Shown: positions 62,656 to 64,000 of the stretch, in pieces
How the letters are laid out: each line of letters starts with the position of its first letter
How positions within the stretch are numbered: position 1 is the stretch's first letter
Source: Polyangium mundeleinium
GTDB taxonomy: Bacteria > Myxococcota_A > Polyangia > Polyangiales > Polyangiaceae
Length of the DNA: 64,000 nt
Direction: 5' to 3'
NCBI RefSeq assembly: GCF_028369105.1
Contig: NZ_JAQNDO010000001.1
Coordinates: 13,114,501-13,178,500, forward strand
The notes under the pieces: model-generated
What the model was told of the DNA's origin: nothing
Seen by the model: the letters and a program-made list of their open reading frames with translations, nothing else
Database searches by the model: none
Translations under genes and position numbers: made by a program

Positions 62656-63597
62656 ATGCTGAACATCTGGTGGTGCAACATAAGCTTTTGCGTTCTCTAC
62701 GAATTTCGCGGTCTGACATTCCTACAACGCCACTTGGCTCTAGGAAAGAACGACCGAGAACTGCTGGGCCAAGTCAAGCCTGGGGACCTCCTGCTGTATT
62801 ACATGGATCGGGGACTCAGCGCTGAGCAGCACGCATACCACTTTGCTAACGAGCAGGTGCACCGATCCGGACCTCGGGAGATCGTCGCACTATGCCAGGT
62901 CATCGGACATGATCCAAGCCGTGTTTACGGCGACATTCCACCAGATACACTTGTTTGCGAGCCTTGGATATTCAGCCCCCCGATATCACTGTCCCGCGAT
63001 GTCAACCGCAGGCTGAAGCCCACATTGCCTGGGGATGGCCCCTTCGATTCGCTTGGCTACGTCAAACAGCGATATATATGTAGCTTTTCTCTGCCAGCGC
63101 TGGCAGACGTATATGACCACTCGTCGTCCCCATGGCCTCCCTGGGCCGTTGCGATTGTCGGAGAACACACGGACAATTCGCCCGTTGCACTGATGGACGA
63201 GCGTGAGCGGAAGGAGCGGCTGGTAGCCATTCGTCGGGGGCAGCCCGAATTTCGTGCGCGTGTAGTACGCAGGTATCGTGGTCGCTGCATATTCAGCGGG
63301 TGCGATGTCGAGGATGCTTTGGAGGCAGCCCACATTATCCCATATCGCAACGATGAGTCAGACTCAGAAGAGAACGGTCTCCTGCTGCGTGCAGATTTAC
63401 ACACACTCTTCGATCTTGGACTATTTGCCGTAGACACGAGCACTTGGACCGTTCTTGTCAGCAAGCGCCTAAAGGGAGCCCACTACGACTTCTTGAATGG
63501 CTACCAGCTTGAGGCATTTCGATCTGGGGAAATGCGCCCATCTCGTCGCTCGTTAGATTACCATCGCCGACACATCTTCGTTGAGAGCCCTCCGTGA
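62656..63597 (+). CDS. HNH endonuclease with N-terminal reader-like domain
   Basis: A 313-residue protein of clearly lower GC than its surroundings, a sign of recent transfer. Residues ~192-265 are an HNH_2-type nuclease: RARVVRRYRGRCIFSGCDVE, then ALEAAHIIPYRNDESDSEEN and GLLLRADLHTLFDLGLFAVD (His226, Asn240, His249). The N-terminal half (VKPGDLLLYYMDRGLSAEQH; EIVALCQVIGHDPSRVYGDI) resembles the EVE/PUA-like folds that recognise modified bases. This layout fits a modification-dependent restriction enzyme, which would be a defence gene. The ATG at 62656 lacks a good binding site. The reader-domain reading is tentative. Confidence 0.75.
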   Translation: MLNIWWCNISFCVLYEFRGLTFLQRHLALGKNDRELLGQVKPGDLLLYYMDRGLSAEQHAYHFANEQVHRSGPREIVALCQVIGHDPSRVYGDIPPDTLVCEPWIFSPPISLSRDVNRRLKPTLPGDGPFDSLGYVKQRYICSFSLPALADVYDHSSSPWPPWAVAIVGEHTDNSPVALMDERERKERLVAIRRGQPEFRARVVRRYRGRCIFSGCDVEDALEAAHIIPYRNDESDSEENGLLLRADLHTLFDLGLFAVDTSTWTVLVSKRLKGAHYDFLNGYQLEAFRSGEMRPSRRSLDYHRRHIFVESPP

Positions 63598-64000
63598 ACA
63601 CTGGCGTGCATCCCGAGCCCCCCACCTCGGTCAACACCCGTCTGTGCAGCCGAGCCGCGCCTCACATTCCGAATCGAAGATGCCGCTATCCCCCTCCGTT
63701 TCGTCATCTTGACCATCGCCGCAGCTACGCACGAGGGCGGCGATGAGACGATGCGACGATGCAACCAGCGCTCGGCGGAGTTCCTACCCGGCATGCTCCG
63801 CGTGGATAGATCCGCCAACCGTCTTTGCGTCCGTCGACCCCGAAGTGCGAACTGCAGTGTCGAACGATGGGCTCGCGACTTTACCCCTACCGTGCCCGCG
63901 AGAGCAGGCGAGGACCTTGATCGGGGTTGAACTGCTCGCGAGCCATGCGTGCATCGGTTATCTCCTGCCATCGTTCGGAGGGTCTGCCTACCAGGCCACG
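63598..64000. other. Terminal stretch without a supported gene
   Basis: About 400 bases after the HNH gene. Short open frames on both strands are present, but none shows a ribosome binding site or recognisable protein. Confidence 0.4.

Overview
This 64 kb window is uniformly GC-rich. Its codon use, Cys-rich and Asp/Glu-rich lipoproteins, long Pro-rich linkers and an ECF sigma factor with a C-terminal extension suggest a myxobacterium, most likely order Polyangiales (inferred from style, not from a marker gene). Much of the content is accessory: two family A DNA polymerases, a primase/helicase, a P22-type antirepressor protein, an insertion sequence, a second-copy-type recA, radC, a ComM-like gene and a ParB-like protein. 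It reads as a large plasmid, integrated element or prophage-derived region rather than core chromosome.

Left part (1-16 kb). A replication module is carried mostly on the minus strand: an XRE repressor, a primase/helicase and an exonuclease-proficient PolA-type polymerase overlap by 4 bases each. A second PolA-type polymerase, with a decayed exonuclease site, lies at the left edge. Between them are a DnaJ-domain gene, a small DNA-binding protein, an antirepressor-like gene and two unknowns. An intact IS1182-like element (12324-13855, TTAG target duplication) separates this module from a sigma-factor-like gene, an amber-interrupted small gene and small debris.

Middle part (16-34 kb). About 1.4 kb of mostly non-coding, partly AT-rich DNA with gene remnants precedes a two-gene Tc (ABC) toxin operon. 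The first gene encodes a 3111-residue TcA pore/translocator. The second encodes a 2389-residue fused TcB-TcC cocoon ending in a variable effector of lower GC, which has a His/Cys pair reminiscent of caspase-like peptidases.

Centre right (34-49 kb). There are three cell-envelope lipoproteins, an exported beta-barrel-like protein next to an ECF sigma factor, and a tight cluster of small winged-helix, XRE and ribbon-helix-helix regulators. These are followed by a divergent lipoprotein/XRE pair with two operator palindromes 21 bp apart, a proline iminopeptidase, a HEAT-type protein and a TPR protein.

Right part (49-64 kb). A long minus-strand array runs radC, three small genes, three unknown proteins, MoxR ATPase, VWA protein, DUF6573-like protein, an unknown, a ComM-like protein with an altered Walker A motif, an unknown and recA. 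A DUF6884-like protein and a DGQHR (DndB-like) protein follow. Several of these genes have a stem-loop immediately upstream of the start codon. A plus-strand ParB-like gene and an HNH nuclease close the window. A 22-bp palindrome occurs three times in intergenic DNA (2.4, 14.3 and 62.3 kb) and ties the two ends of the region together.
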